Shown: positions 9,228 to 17,559, numbered from the stretch's first letter. The stretch: DNA of 64,000 nt from Amycolatopsis sp. MtRt-6 (GCF_017308975.1 NZ_JADWPD010000033.1:52774-116773); one strand, 5' to 3'. Notes: generated by a model not told the origin, from the sequence alone. A program made the numbers and translations.

Positions 9228-9274
9228 GCGAATGACTCATTCGGGACGTCAGAGGTCCCCAATGAGTCATTCGC
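9228..9274. repeat. Palindromic intergenic repeat with TGACTCA-type core
   Basis: The arms 9228-9241 and 9261-9274 are perfect 14-bp inverted copies (GCGAATGACTCATT). The inner GGGAC/GTCCC pair extends the potential hairpin, and each arm is itself a near palindrome. It lies in the 654-bp gap between htrA (start 8950) and the end of the anti-sigma gene (9605). Apart from this repeat and the terminator-like hairpin at 9566, I see no convincing gene in that gap, only GC-rich sequence with open frames that shadow each other. Related repeats with other cores occur elsewhere in the window. Confidence 0.8.
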
Positions 9275-9565
9275 GGCACCGGCGACAGCTCCTCGACCAC
9301 TCGGCGAAGGGGCCCAGCGCGACTGCTCGAGCGACTTTGCGGCTCAGCCGGAGGCAGCAGCGGGCCAGAACGTCATTCGCGACACCGGCGAAACTCGACC
9401 ACCCGGCGAGGATTCCGGCAGAGTCGCCCGGCCGGTCCCGCTGCCAGTACCAGCCGGGTGTGCAGCGGGTTCGACCGGCGACAACGCCGGCAGTTCCGCC
9501 GAGGCGGGTCATCCAGGCAGCGGGGATCACCAGCTCAACGCGTCGCGTGGTCCGGACACACCGAA

Positions 9566-9592
9566 GGCCGCTGCGAACGGATCGCAGCGGCC
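9566..9592 (-). terminator. Candidate terminator after the sigE-anti-sigma operon
   Basis: A perfect 11-bp stem (GGCCGCTGCGA paired with TCGCAGCGGCC) with a 5-nt loop lies 13 bp beyond the anti-sigma stop codon in the direction of transcription. No long U tract follows, which is common for actinobacterial terminators. It would separate sigE-rseA transcription from htrA. Confidence 0.65.
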
Positions 9593-9604
9593 CTCGAAGT
9601 CAGC

Positions 9605-10255
9605 TCAGCGGATGCCCGCCGGCACCGCCGCCGGGGTCGTGCTCGCCGGTGTCGAAAGCGGGGCCGGTTGCTGGGGGACCGCCATCTGGGCCGGCAGCAG
9701 GTTCGCCGGCTGCGGGACTCCGCCGCCCGTCTCCGGGGTTCCGTCGCCGTCCGCCGAGGTTCCCACCAGGGCCAGCGCGCTCAGCACCAGGCCCGACACC
9801 ACCACGCCCGCGCCCTGCGCCGCGCGGCGCTTGAAGCGGCCGCCGCCGAGAACGTTCGGTGACTGCCCCAGGGGGGCCGATGATCCCAACGGCGCGACAC
9901 CACCCAAGACGCCCGAATCGCGCAGGCCCGCGACGCGGTCGGGGCGCTGGACCGCGACCAGCTGGCCGTCCGCCGTGATCGCCAGGTTGTCCGGGGTGCT
10001 CGGCAGCTCCGTGTGCTGCGGGATCGACTGCAGGCTCGCGAGGAACCCGGCCGACATCGACGGCGCGCCCGCGCGGCGGATCGCCTCGACCGCCTGGCGC
10101 TGCGCGCGCACCTCGGCCGCGCAGGCCGCGCAGCGGGTGATGTGTGACGCCGCGCGGTCGCGCGCGCTGTGGGACAGCTCGCCGTCGACGAACGCCACCA
10201 CGACGTCCGGCAGCAGGTGCGACTCGGGAAGTGCCCAGCCTCGCGGTGCGGTCAT
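9605..10255 (-). CDS. rseA: Anti-sigma factor of the zinc-binding (ZAS) class, partner of SigE
   Basis: A 216-residue protein. The N-terminal zinc-binding anti-sigma motif is His38-x3-Cys42-x2-Cys45 (HITRCAAC) inside a helical domain. A Pro/Gly-rich linker, a probable membrane or hydrophobic segment (about 150-170, VVVSGLVLSALALVG) and a Pro/Ala-rich tail follow. Such proteins hold an ECF sigma factor inactive until stress disrupts the zinc site or triggers proteolysis. The ATG at 10255 overlaps the sigE stop by 4 bp, so the two are translationally coupled. Order and type match M. tuberculosis Rv1222. Confidence 0.85.
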   Translation of the reverse strand: MTAPRGWALPESHLLPDVVVAFVDGELSHSARDRAASHITRCAACAAEVRAQRQAVEAIRRAGAPSMSAGFLASLQSIPQHTELPSTPDNLAITADGQLVAVQRPDRVAGLRDSGVLGGVAPLGSSAPLGQSPNVLGGGRFKRRAAQGAGVVVSGLVLSALALVGTSADGDGTPETGGGVPQPANLLPAQMAVPQQPAPLSTPASTTPAAVPAGIR

Positions 10256-10863
10256 ACCGTCACCTTCGCAGACTGCGGTGCGTAAGCGCGCCGGCGCTCG
10301 AGCGACGCGCGCAGCGCCTGACGCCCGCGGTGGATGCGGCTGCGGACAGTACCCAGCTTGACACCCAGCGTCGCGCCGATCTCCTCGTACGACAGCCCTT
10401 CGACGTCGCACAGCACCACGGCGGCGCGGAACTCCGGGGGCAGCTCGTCGAGCGCCGCCTGCAGGTCGGGGTCCAGGTGGGTGTCCGAATAGACCTGCTC
10501 GGGGCTCGGGTCGTCGCCCACGATGCGGTCGGTGTCCTCGGGCAGGCCCTCCATCCGCACGCGCGAGCGGCGGCGGGCCATGTCCAGGAAGAGGTTGGTG
10601 GTGATCCGGTGCAGCCAGCCTTCGAACGTGCCGGGCTTGTAGGACGCCAGCGAGCGGAAGACCCGGATGAAGGTCTCCTGCGTGAGGTCCTCGGCGTCGT
10701 GGGTGTTGCCGGTCAGGCGGTAGGCGAGCCGGTAGACGCGGTCACCGTGTTCGCGCACGACCTCGTCCCAGGACGGTGGCGTCCAGGCCGCCTCGTCCAG
10801 GGTCACCGGCTGGGCCCCGGCGTCGGCAACGGCGTTCTGCATAGCGGGAGCAGGCACCTCCAT
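10252..10863 (-). CDS. sigE: ECF RNA polymerase sigma factor SigE
   Basis: A 203-residue sigma factor. Region 2 includes YRLAYRLTGNTHDAEDLTQE and the -10-binding stretch TFEGWLHRITTN. Region 4 includes LPPEFRAAVVLCDVEGLSYE and an HTH with GTVRSRIHRGRQAL. I place the start at the ATG at 10863, because AGGAGA sits 7 bp before it. A GTG at 10887 is also open but lies almost at the predicted transcription start. The gene is divergent from an O-methyltransferase and followed by its anti-sigma factor, htrA and tatB, exactly the mycobacterial SigE arrangement. Expected role: transcription of envelope-stress genes. Confidence 0.92.
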   Translation of the reverse strand: MEVPAPAMQNAVADAGAQPVTLDEAAWTPPSWDEVVREHGDRVYRLAYRLTGNTHDAEDLTQETFIRVFRSLASYKPGTFEGWLHRITTNLFLDMARRRSRVRMEGLPEDTDRIVGDDPSPEQVYSDTHLDPDLQAALDELPPEFRAAVVLCDVEGLSYEEIGATLGVKLGTVRSRIHRGRQALRASLERRRAYAPQSAKVTV

Positions 10864-10889
10864 CTGCGTATCTCCTGTCTGCTCCACCC

Positions 10890-10916
10890 AACGCGGGCTG
10901 TGGCCACGGTGTTCCC
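10890..10916 (-). promoter_or_regulatory. Candidate ECF-type autoregulatory promoter of sigE
   Basis: On the reverse strand a GGGAAC -35 box (10911-10916) is followed after 17 bp by CGTT (10890-10893). This matches the GGAAC-N16/17-CGTT pattern known for SigE-type ECF factors. Transcription would start near 10883, giving a leader of about 20 nt that contains the AGGAGA ribosome site of the ATG at 10863. The geometry therefore supports both the promoter and the start choice. Confidence 0.55.
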
Positions 10917-11053
10917 GTGCGTTCGGATTTCAGTCTCTCCGGGCTCCTTATGGTTCTAGTGAGACTGGACTGAGAGCAGGCTGAGAACTTCTTCCCGGGT
11001 GCTTACCAGGGAGCCTGCGCGGATTTATCGACAACCAACGCTAACCTCCGTGC

Positions 11054-11698
11054 GTGAACACGCCCACCCCTGCGGCCGCACCGGCCGATTCCGGGTTCGT
11101 CGACGGGTACCTGCCCGACGACGAGGTGCTGTCTTCGGCGCGGGCACGGGCCGAGGACCTGGGCTGCACCCCGCTCAGCGCGGGTGCGGGCGCGACGCTG
11201 CGCTTCCTGGCCGCGACGCTGTGCGCCAAGGCCGTCGTCGAGGTCGGCACGGGCGCGGGGGTGAGCGGGCTGAGCCTGCTGCGCGGCATGGCCCCCGACG
11301 GCGTGCTGACGTCGATCGACGTCGAGCCGGAGTACCAGCGGGCGGCGCGCACGACGTTCCGCGAGGCCGGCTTCGCGCCGGGCCGCACCCGGTTGATCAT
11401 CGGGCGCGCGCTGGACGTGCTGCAGCGCCTCACGCCGGGTGGCTACGACCTGGTGTTCGTCGATTCCGCGCACATCGAGTACCCGGGCTGCTACGAGCTG
11501 GGCGTGTCGCTGCTGCGGCGCGGCGGGATCATCGCGTTCCACAACGTGCTGGCCGGCGGCCGGGTGATCGACCCGGCCCACCGCGATCCGGAGACGCTGG
11601 CCCTGCGCGAGGTGGCGCGGGCGTTCCGGGAGGACGAGCGGCTGGTCCCGGCGCTGCTGCCGGTGGGCGGCGGGCTGCTGGTCGGCGCGGCTACCTGA
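11054..11698 (+). CDS. SAM-dependent O-methyltransferase
   Basis: A 214-residue class I methyltransferase of the catechol-O-methyltransferase-like (Methyltransf_3) family. SAM motif I is VVEVGTGAGVSGLSLL, the acidic end of beta 2 is TSIDVEPEY, and the metal/substrate site region is VFVDSAH. Substrate unknown. Start is a GTG at 11054. It is divergent from sigE, as Rv1220c is from Rv1221 in M. tuberculosis, so a stress-linked function is possible but unproven. The end overlaps the convergent MFS gene by 8 bp. Confidence 0.85.
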   Translation: MNTPTPAAAPADSGFVDGYLPDDEVLSSARARAEDLGCTPLSAGAGATLRFLAATLCAKAVVEVGTGAGVSGLSLLRGMAPDGVLTSIDVEPEYQRAARTTFREAGFAPGRTRLIIGRALDVLQRLTPGGYDLVFVDSAHIEYPGCYELGVSLLRRGGIIAFHNVLAGGRVIDPAHRDPETLALREVARAFREDERLVPALLPVGGGLLVGAAT

Positions 11699-12869
11699 CC
11701 TCCACCAGCGCCAGCCGCTCCGCCCGGACCCGCGTCCCGGCCGCCACCGCGGCCACCGCCAGCAGCAGCCACACCGCCACCACCGCGATCAGCCACGACC
11801 ACCCGGCGTGCCCGTACACCCACGCCCCGGCCGCGCCGCCCACGCTGCTGCCCAGGTAGTACGCCGCCGTGTACGTGCCGCCCACCTGGCCGCGGGCGGT
11901 CTCCGGCGCGTCGGCCGCCGCCCAGCCGTTCGCCACCGCGTGCGCCGCGAAGAACGCGCACGTCAGCACCAGGAACCCGGTGATCACCAGCGGCAACGAG
12001 TCCGGCAGCGTCAGCGCCGCGCCGAGAGCCGTCAGCAGGAGCGCCCCCACCAACGCGCGGCGACGCCCCACCCGGGCCACCAGCCGCCCGGCCGCCGCCG
12101 AGGACACCGAGCCCGTCGCGTACGCCAGGAAGACCAGCGACGCGACCGCCGGCGACAGCTCCAACGGCGCACCGGTCAGCCGGAAGCCGGCCGCGTTGTA
12201 GAGCGCCACGAACGAGCCCATCGCCAGCAGCGCCACCGCGTACTGGGCCAGCAGCACCGGCTTGCGCAACGCCGTGAGCAGCCCCCGCCCGACGCCGTGG
12301 GCGCGCCCCGGGCGGGTGCCCGGTGGCAGCGTCACGACCGTCACCGCCGAACACACCGCCCCCACGCCCGCCACCACCAGCAGCGCGCCGCGCCAGCCGA
12401 GCGGGCCCGCGGTGAACCCGCTGGCCAGCCTGCCGAGCATGCCGCCGACCGTGTTGCCCGCGATCATCGCGCCGACCGCCGCCGCGACGCCCGCCCGGCC
12501 CAGCCGTTCGGCCAGGTAGGCCGCCGCCACCCCGGGGAAGCCCGCGATCGCGACGCCCTGCAGCGCGCGCAGGACCAGCACGGCCGGGTACGTCGGCATC
12601 AGCGGCACCAGCAGGCCGAGCACGACCGACGCCACGACCGACGTCAGGATCACCGGCCGCCGGCCGACCACTTCGGACAGCGCCGCGATGGGCAGGACCG
12701 CGATGGCGAGCGCGCCGGTCGCGACGCTGACCGCGAGCGCCGCGCCGCCCGGGTCGAGGTGGTACTGCGCGGCGAGCTGCGGCAGCACCGGCTGCGGCGC
12801 GTAGAGCAGGGCGAACGAGGAGATCCCGGCCGCGGCGACAGCGGTCTTCACTCGGCGGGTGGAAGTCAC
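11691..12869 (-). CDS. Major facilitator superfamily transporter, drug-efflux type
   Basis: A 392-residue protein with about 12 hydrophobic helices. It shows the loop 2-3 signature EVVGRRPVILTS (the G-x-x-x-D/G-R-R-R/P motif of MFS) and repeats of Ala/Gly-rich helices. The early segment YAPQPVLPQLAAQYHLDPGGAA is typical of YnfM/AraJ-like exporters. Start assigned to a GTG at 12869, since the open frame up to 12923 would run into the divergent regulator. The LysR gene begins 62 bp away on the other strand and is the probable regulator. Substrate unknown. Confidence 0.85.
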   Translation of the reverse strand: MTSTRRVKTAVAAAGISSFALLYAPQPVLPQLAAQYHLDPGGAALAVSVATGALAIAVLPIAALSEVVGRRPVILTSVVASVVLGLLVPLMPTYPAVLVLRALQGVAIAGFPGVAAAYLAERLGRAGVAAAVGAMIAGNTVGGMLGRLASGFTAGPLGWRGALLVVAGVGAVCSAVTVVTLPPGTRPGRAHGVGRGLLTALRKPVLLAQYAVALLAMGSFVALYNAAGFRLTGAPLELSPAVASLVFLAYATGSVSSAAAGRLVARVGRRRALVGALLLTALGAALTLPDSLPLVITGFLVLTCAFFAAHAVANGWAAADAPETARGQVGGTYTAAYYLGSSVGGAAGAWVYGHAGWSWLIAVVAVWLLLAVAAVAAGTRVRAERLALVEVR

Positions 12870-12931
12870 GTCCTGAAAGTAAGCAGACCTAATCAATACG
12901 TCCAATGCGCAAAGCTGGCACAATCGATGCG
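12870..12931. promoter_or_regulatory. Divergent promoter between MFS exporter and LysR regulator
   Basis: This 62-bp gap is markedly AT-richer than its surroundings (CTAATCAATACGTCCAATG). It must hold both promoters and, by analogy with other LysR/target pairs, a T-N11-A type binding site. No perfect inverted repeat longer than 5 bp is visible, so the operator is only inferred. Confidence 0.45.
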
Positions 12932-13897
12932 GTGCCGTATGATTCGCTATCCGCGCAGGTCGCGCCGCACCTGCCGCTGCTCGCGGCCCTCCGCGAGACG
13001 AGGAACGTCACACGCGCGGCCGAACTGCTGGGCGTCCCCCAGCCCACGGTGAGCCGGCGGCTCGCGGCGCTGGCGGACGCGCTGGGCGCGCCGCTGACCG
13101 TCCCGGACGGCCGCGGCATCCGGCTGACGCGCGCGGCGGAACTCCTCGCCGAGGCGGCCGAGCGCGGGCTGGCGGCGCTCGACACCGGCGTCCGGCTGGC
13201 CCGCGAGGAGGTGTCGCCCGAGTCGGGGCACGTCGTGCTCGGGTTCCTGCACCTGCTCGGGCGGTCGCTGGTGCCGTCGCTGCTGCGCGGCCACCGGGCG
13301 CGGCACCCGGGCGTGCGGTTCACGCTGGTCCAGGGCTCGCGCCAGGACATGGTCGACCGGTTGACGGGCGGCGAGCTGGACCTGGCCCTGCTGGCGCCAC
13401 TGCCGGACATGCCGTCGCTGGCCTGCGCGGGCCTGGTGGACGAGGAGATCCTGCTGTCGGTCCCGGCGGGCCACCGGCTGGCGGGCCGCCGCGAAGTGCG
13501 CGTGGCGGAGCTGGCTTCGGAAGAGTTCGTGCTGCTGGAGCAGGGGTACGGGGTCCGGACGCTGACGGACGAGCTCTGCGCGGCGGCGGGCTTCACGCCG
13601 CGGATCGCGTTCGAGGGCCAGGAGTCGGACACCGTGCGCGGCCTGGTGGCGGCGGGCCTGGGGGTGGCGCTGCTGCCGCGGTTCGGGCCGGGTACGCCCG
13701 CGGGGGTGGCGGAGGTGCCGCTGGCACCGCCGCCACACCGGACGATCGGGCTGGTGTGGCGGGCCGGGGAGCCGATGACACCGGCGGTGACGGGCTTTCG
13801 GGACCACGTCCTCGCGAGCCGTCAGGCCAGCGAAGCCGCCAGCTCCACCAGCGTCCGCGCCGCGAAGCCCGTCGCGCCCGGGACCACCTCGTCGTAG
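12932..13897 (+). CDS. LysR-family transcriptional regulator
   Basis: A 321-residue LysR protein. The N-terminal winged HTH (residues about 8-65) contains NVTRAAELLGVPQPTVSRRL. The periplasmic-binding-like effector domain (about 90-290) starts HVVLGFLHLLGRSLVPSLL. Start is a GTG at 12932; an ATG at 12905 is possible but would leave little promoter space. The last 25 residues (after FRDHVLASRQ) are Ser/Ala/Pro-rich and encoded opposite the end of pepA: the two genes overlap tail-to-tail by 76 bp. Likely regulates the divergent MFS exporter. Confidence 0.85.
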   Translation: MPYDSLSAQVAPHLPLLAALRETRNVTRAAELLGVPQPTVSRRLAALADALGAPLTVPDGRGIRLTRAAELLAEAAERGLAALDTGVRLAREEVSPESGHVVLGFLHLLGRSLVPSLLRGHRARHPGVRFTLVQGSRQDMVDRLTGGELDLALLAPLPDMPSLACAGLVDEEILLSVPAGHRLAGRREVRVAELASEEFVLLEQGYGVRTLTDELCAAAGFTPRIAFEGQESDTVRGLVAAGLGVALLPRFGPGTPAGVAEVPLAPPPHRTIGLVWRAGEPMTPAVTGFRDHVLASRQASEAASSTSVRAAKPVAPGTTSS

Positions 13898-15273
13898 TTC
13901 TTCTCCGACCGCGCCGGGCCCGCGATGTCCAGGTGGGCCCACGGCAGTCCCGACGTGAACTCGCGCAGGAACAGCGCCGCCGCGATGCCGCCCGGGCCGC
14001 CCGGCATCTGGCGGACGTCGCCGAACTCGCCGCGGACGCTCTCCGCGTAGTCCTCCACCAGTGGCATCCGCCACCACGCCTCGCCCACCCGGGCGCCCGC
14101 GCCGGACACCAGGGAGGCCAGCGTGTCGTCCGAGGCGAACAGGCCGCCGGTGCGCAGGCCCAGTGAGACCTTCATCGCACCCGTCAACGTCGCCGCGTCG
14201 ACCACGTAGTCCGGGGTGAACCGCTTGATCCCGTAGACCAGCGCGTCCGCCAGGACCATGCGGCCCTCCGCGTCCGTGTTGTCCACCTCGGTCGTCTTGC
14301 CGCCGTAGTGCCGGACGATGTCGCCCGGGCGGTACGACGAGCCCGAGACGTGGTTCTCCGCGCACGGCACCAGCGCCGTCACGCGGACGCCGAGCCCGAG
14401 GGCCGCGATGCCGCGGATCGCCGCGATCACCGCCGCGCCGCCCGCCATGTCCGTGCGCATCAGGTGCATCCCGTCGGCCGGCTTGATCGACAGGCCGCCC
14501 GTGTCGAACGTGATGCCCTTGCCGACCAGCAGCAGGTGCCGGGACGCCCCCGACGGCTTGTACGCCATCTCGAGCAGCCGCGGCGGCCGCGCCGACCCGC
14601 CGCCGACCGCCAGGACGCCGCCGAAGCCCTCCGCTTCCAGCCACTTCTCGTCCCGCACCGTCACCTCGACGCGCGGGCCGGCCACGCGGGCCGCCGTGTC
14701 CGCCAGCCAGGCCGGCGTCTTCACATTGGACGGCGTGTTCGCGAGGTCGCGCGTCAGCGCCGTCGCGGCCGCCAGCACCGAGGCGCGGTTGACCAGCGAA
14801 GGCAACTCGGGGTCTTCGCCCACGAGCCGGATCGTCCGCACGGACGGCTTCGGGTCCTCGCCGGTCACCTTGTACCGGTAGCCGCCGAGCAGGAGCCCCA
14901 GCGTGAGCTCGGTGACGTGCTCGCCGGACGCCTCCTCCGGCAGCTCCAGCTGCACCGCGCGGAACGCCTTGCCGCCGTGGTCGACGTCGTCCGCGAGCGC
15001 CGCGTTGATCGCGCGGACCAGCGCCGCGCCGGTCTTGCGGTACTCCTTCGGCTCGCCGCCGCCCAGTCCCGCGATCCACCGCGGCCCGGTGCCGGGCACC
15101 GTCTGCACGTCGCCCGCCTTGCCGGTGATCCGGACGCCCTCGATCTCCAGGGGCTCGACGTCATCGTTGTCGGGCGCGGCCACCAGCCGGGCCGTCGGGA
15201 CGCCGCGGCGGAGTTCGCCCGCGACCTCGATGTCGAGCAGCGTAGCCGGAACGGGCGGTAGTGGATTACGCAC
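13822..15273 (-). CDS. pepA: Leucyl aminopeptidase (peptidase M17)
   Basis: A 483-residue protein of normal M17 length. The divergent N-terminal domain is followed by the catalytic domain with the metal/bicarbonate motifs GKGITFDTGG, the lysine-containing KPADGMHLMRTDMAG and the family signature NTDAEGRMVLADAL. It is a cytosolic hexameric two-metal exopeptidase that removes N-terminal residues from peptides. The GTG at 15273 is preferred over a TTG at 15282, because GAAGG lies 9 bp before the GTG. It converges on and overlaps the LysR gene by 76 bp. Confidence 0.93.
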   Translation of the reverse strand: MRNPLPPVPATLLDIEVAGELRRGVPTARLVAAPDNDDVEPLEIEGVRITGKAGDVQTVPGTGPRWIAGLGGGEPKEYRKTGAALVRAINAALADDVDHGGKAFRAVQLELPEEASGEHVTELTLGLLLGGYRYKVTGEDPKPSVRTIRLVGEDPELPSLVNRASVLAAATALTRDLANTPSNVKTPAWLADTAARVAGPRVEVTVRDEKWLEAEGFGGVLAVGGGSARPPRLLEMAYKPSGASRHLLLVGKGITFDTGGLSIKPADGMHLMRTDMAGGAAVIAAIRGIAALGLGVRVTALVPCAENHVSGSSYRPGDIVRHYGGKTTEVDNTDAEGRMVLADALVYGIKRFTPDYVVDAATLTGAMKVSLGLRTGGLFASDDTLASLVSGAGARVGEAWWRMPLVEDYAESVRGEFGDVRQMPGGPGGIAAALFLREFTSGLPWAHLDIAGPARSEKNYDEVVPGATGFAARTLVELAASLA

Positions 15274-15305
15274 AGTGAGCAACCTTCGGGCGCAGAGGAA
15301 CCGCG

Positions 15306-15333
15306 ACCCCGGCCTCCGAGGGGAGACCGGGGT
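15306..15333 (-). terminator. Candidate terminator after the DUF3117 gene
   Basis: The arms ACCCCGG (15306-15312) and CCGGGGT (15327-15333) pair, and a CCTC/GGGG inner pairing can stack inside the loop. It lies 30 bp after the stop of the DUF3117 gene and before pepA on the same strand, so it could terminate the former. Confidence 0.4.
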
Positions 15334-15363
15334 GCGACGGAAGGACGGTGGGAGGGGGCTGGG

Positions 15364-15531
15364 TCAGCCGGTGACCTCCGCCAAAGCGGCGCCGAGGTCC
15401 TTCGCTTCTTCCGCGGAGAGCTCGACGACGAGTCGCCCACCACCCTCGAGCGGTACGCGCATCACGAGGCCCCGCCCCTCCTTAGTCACTTCGAGGGGAC
15501 CATCTCCGGTCCGGGGCTTCATGGCCGCCAT
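15364..15531 (-). CDS. DUF3117 small conserved actinobacterial protein
   Basis: A 55-residue protein starting MAAMKPRTGDGPLEVTKEGR. The whole length is the DUF3117 family, which is highly conserved across actinobacteria; Rv1211 is the mycobacterial member in the same neighbourhood. Function unknown. The C-terminus (LSAEEAKDLGAALAEVTG) is helical and acidic. The ATG at 15531 follows GGGAGCACGCT. The 198-bp region upstream (15532-15729) is shared with the divergent enoyl-CoA hydratase. Confidence 0.9.
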   Translation of the reverse strand: MAAMKPRTGDGPLEVTKEGRGLVMRVPLEGGGRLVVELSAEEAKDLGAALAEVTG

Positions 15532-15729
15532 AGCGTGCTCCCTCCGTCTCAACCGGCGCGCCCGGGTCGCGCTCGCGTGAAAGCCAGCCGGGTCTGCTGT
15601 CCATTGTCCCTCATCAGCGGCCGGGCGCATCAGCGGACCGATCTTTTGCCGCCGTATCGGTGCTGGTATGCGGCCCGCGCGAGGTGAAAGACTCTCGGCC
15701 AACCGAAGTTTTCCGCGCAAGGAGAAGAC

Positions 15730-16524
15730 GTGACCACATCCGACGTCCTGTTGACCGCCGACGCCGACGGGGTGCGCACCCTCACCCTGAACCGGCCGCA
15801 GGCGTACAACTCGCTGACCGTCGAGCTGAAGGAAGCACTGCTCGCGGCGCTGCGCGAGGCGGCGGACGACGAGGGAGTCCGCGCGGTCGTGCTGACCGGT
15901 TCGGGCAAGGCGTTCTGCGCCGGCCAGGATCTGAAGGAGCACGTGGGACTGCTGCAAGCGGGTGACCCCGCCCCGCTACACACCGTCAAGGAGCACTACA
16001 ACCCGATCGTCAAGACGATCGTGGCCATGCCGAAGCCGGTGATCGCGGCCGTCAACGGCACCGCGGCCGGTGCCGGCGCCGCCTTCGCCTACGCCAGCGA
16101 CCTGCGGATCGCCGCCGAGTCGTCGTCGTTCCTGATGGCCTTCGCCAACGTCGGGCTGGGCCCGGACTCGGGCGCGTCCTGGACGCTGCAGCGGCTGGTC
16201 GGCTACGGCCGCGCCGCCGAGCTGATGCTGCTGGCCCGGACCGTCGACGCGGCCGAGGCGCTGCGGCTCGGCCTGGTCGGCGAGGTCGTGCCGGACACCG
16301 AGCTCGCCGCCCGCGCGCAGCAGGTGGCGGCGAAGCTCGCGGCCGGCCCGACCGTCGCCTACGCGAAGATCAAGGGCGTGCTGAACCTGGCCGCGCAGTC
16401 GACGTTCGAGGAGGCGCTCGACGCCGAGGACGCCGTCCAGACGGCGCTCGGCGCTACGGCCGACCACACCGAGGCCGTCGAGGCCTTCGTCGGCAAGCGC
16501 AAGCCCGCCTTCCAGGGCAAGTGA
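15730..16524 (+). CDS. Enoyl-CoA hydratase/isomerase (crotonase family)
   Basis: A 264-residue crotonase-fold protein of standard length. It shows the CoA-binding segment GKAFCAGQDLKEH, the oxyanion-hole glycine region NGTAAGAGAAFAYASDLRIA and the catalytic-loop region FANVGLGPDSGASW. In this last segment Asp occupies the second acidic position, as in PaaG/PaaB-type 2-(1,2-epoxyphenyl)acetyl-CoA isomerases. A role in phenylacetate or fatty-acid degradation is possible, but no pathway neighbours are present. GTG start at 15730 behind AAGGAGAAG. Confidence 0.88.
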   Translation: MTTSDVLLTADADGVRTLTLNRPQAYNSLTVELKEALLAALREAADDEGVRAVVLTGSGKAFCAGQDLKEHVGLLQAGDPAPLHTVKEHYNPIVKTIVAMPKPVIAAVNGTAAGAGAAFAYASDLRIAAESSSFLMAFANVGLGPDSGASWTLQRLVGYGRAAELMLLARTVDAAEALRLGLVGEVVPDTELAARAQQVAAKLAAGPTVAYAKIKGVLNLAAQSTFEEALDAEDAVQTALGATADHTEAVEAFVGKRKPAFQGK

Positions 16525-16530
16525 CGCCGC

Positions 16531-16565
16531 GGCTGCTTCCGGGCTCAGGCCGCCCGGAAGCAGCC
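16531..16565. terminator. Bidirectional terminator between enoyl-CoA hydratase and tag
   Basis: A perfect 13-bp inverted repeat (GGCTGCTTCCGGG / CCCGGAAGCAGCC) with a 9-nt loop lies between the convergent stops. Its right arm is inside the last codons of tag (GCFRAA). It can serve transcripts from both sides. Confidence 0.7.
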
Positions 16566-17108
16566 CGCGACGTGGTCGTCGACCATGCCGGTGGCCTGCA
16601 TCAGCGCGTAGCACGTCGTCGGGCCGAGGAAGACGAAGCCGCGCTTCTTCAGCTCCTTCGCCATCGCCTTGGACTCGTCGGTGATCGCCGGGACGTCGGC
16701 CATCGTCGCGGGCCGCTCGTGCGACGAAGGCGCGAACGACCACAGCAGGTCGTCCAAGGGCGTGTCCAGCGCGGCGATCGCCCGCGCGTTCTTGATCGCG
16801 GCCAGGATCTTCGCCCGGTTCCGCACGATCGACGCGTCCTGCATCAGCCGTTCGACGTCGGCGTCGCCGAACTTCGCCACCTTCGCCGGCTTGAACTGCT
16901 TGAACGCCTTCCGGAAGCCCTCGCGCTTGCGCAGGATCGTGATCCACGACAGGCCCGACTGGAACGACTCGAGACACAGCCGCTCGTACAGCTCGTCCTG
17001 CCCGTGGAGCGGCACGCCCCACTCCTCGTCGTGGTAGGCCGCGTAGTCCGGCGTCGAATTGCCCCAGCTGCACCGCGCGACGCCGTCGGCGCCGACCAGC
17101 TCACTCAT
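16545..17108 (-). CDS. tag: DNA-3-methyladenine glycosylase I
   Basis: A 187-residue HhH-superfamily glycosylase that removes 3-methyladenine from alkylated DNA. Typical Tag features are the early zinc-ligand cysteine in RCSWGNSTPDYAAYHDEEWG, the substrate pocket ESFQSGLSWITIL, and the C-terminal zinc ligands in VDDHVAGCF. Starts at an ATG at 17108 inside the end of the upstream SRPBCC gene (8 bp overlap). Rv1210 is the mycobacterial equivalent beside the DUF3117 gene. Confidence 0.93.
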   Translation of the reverse strand: MSELVGADGVARCSWGNSTPDYAAYHDEEWGVPLHGQDELYERLCLESFQSGLSWITILRKREGFRKAFKQFKPAKVAKFGDADVERLMQDASIVRNRAKILAAIKNARAIAALDTPLDDLLWSFAPSSHERPATMADVPAITDESKAMAKELKKRGFVFLGPTTCYALMQATGMVDDHVAGCFRAA

Positions 17109-17559
17109 GCCCACCCACCGAATAGTTCTCCGCGAACCGCGCGAACCGCCGCAGCGACTGGCGCACCCCCAGCGCGAACGCCGGCCGCACCACCGGCCAG
17201 CCGAGCCGGCCCAGCGGGCCGAACGGCAGCCGCAGGTGCTCGGCCCAGACGAACGTCGAGCGCGTCGCGCCCTTCGGCACCACCTGGAACACGCCGGTGC
17301 CCTGCACGATGCTGCCGAGGTGCCGGACGCCACACCGCACCGGCGGCTCCCAGCTGGTGATCTCCATGGTGTCGGTGAAGCCGACGCCGGCCACGCCGGT
17401 GAACGCCGACAGCCGCGACCCGACGCTGCGGCCGTTGCCCTCGACCACCTCGACCTCGGTGCCGAGCATCCACTCGCCCTGGCGCGCCCAGTCCGTGAGC
17501 GCGAGCCAGGTCGTCCCCGCGGGGGCGCGGACGTCGACCGAGAGGATCAGGTCCGTCAC
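17101..17559 (-). CDS. SRPBCC (polyketide cyclase/START-like) protein
   Basis: A 152-residue protein with the SRPBCC lipid/aromatic-binding fold: it starts DLILSVDVRAPAGTTWLALT, with the mid-strand GNGRSVGSRLSAFTG and a final helix. Ligand unknown. It overlaps tag downstream by 8 bp and the DivIVA-like gene upstream by 4 bp, so it belongs to a tightly coupled tag operon. Confidence 0.8.
   Translation of the reverse strand: MTDLILSVDVRAPAGTTWLALTDWARQGEWMLGTEVEVVEGNGRSVGSRLSAFTGVAGVGFTDTMEITSWEPPVRCGVRHLGSIVQGTGVFQVVPKGATRSTFVWAEHLRLPFGPLGRLGWPVVRPAFALGVRQSLRRFARFAENYSVGGHE

Noticed and set aside
9162..10361. 399-codon forward frame antisense to the anti-sigma gene
   Set aside because: Shadow of a high-GC gene with no recognisable domain; it runs through the palindromic repeat.
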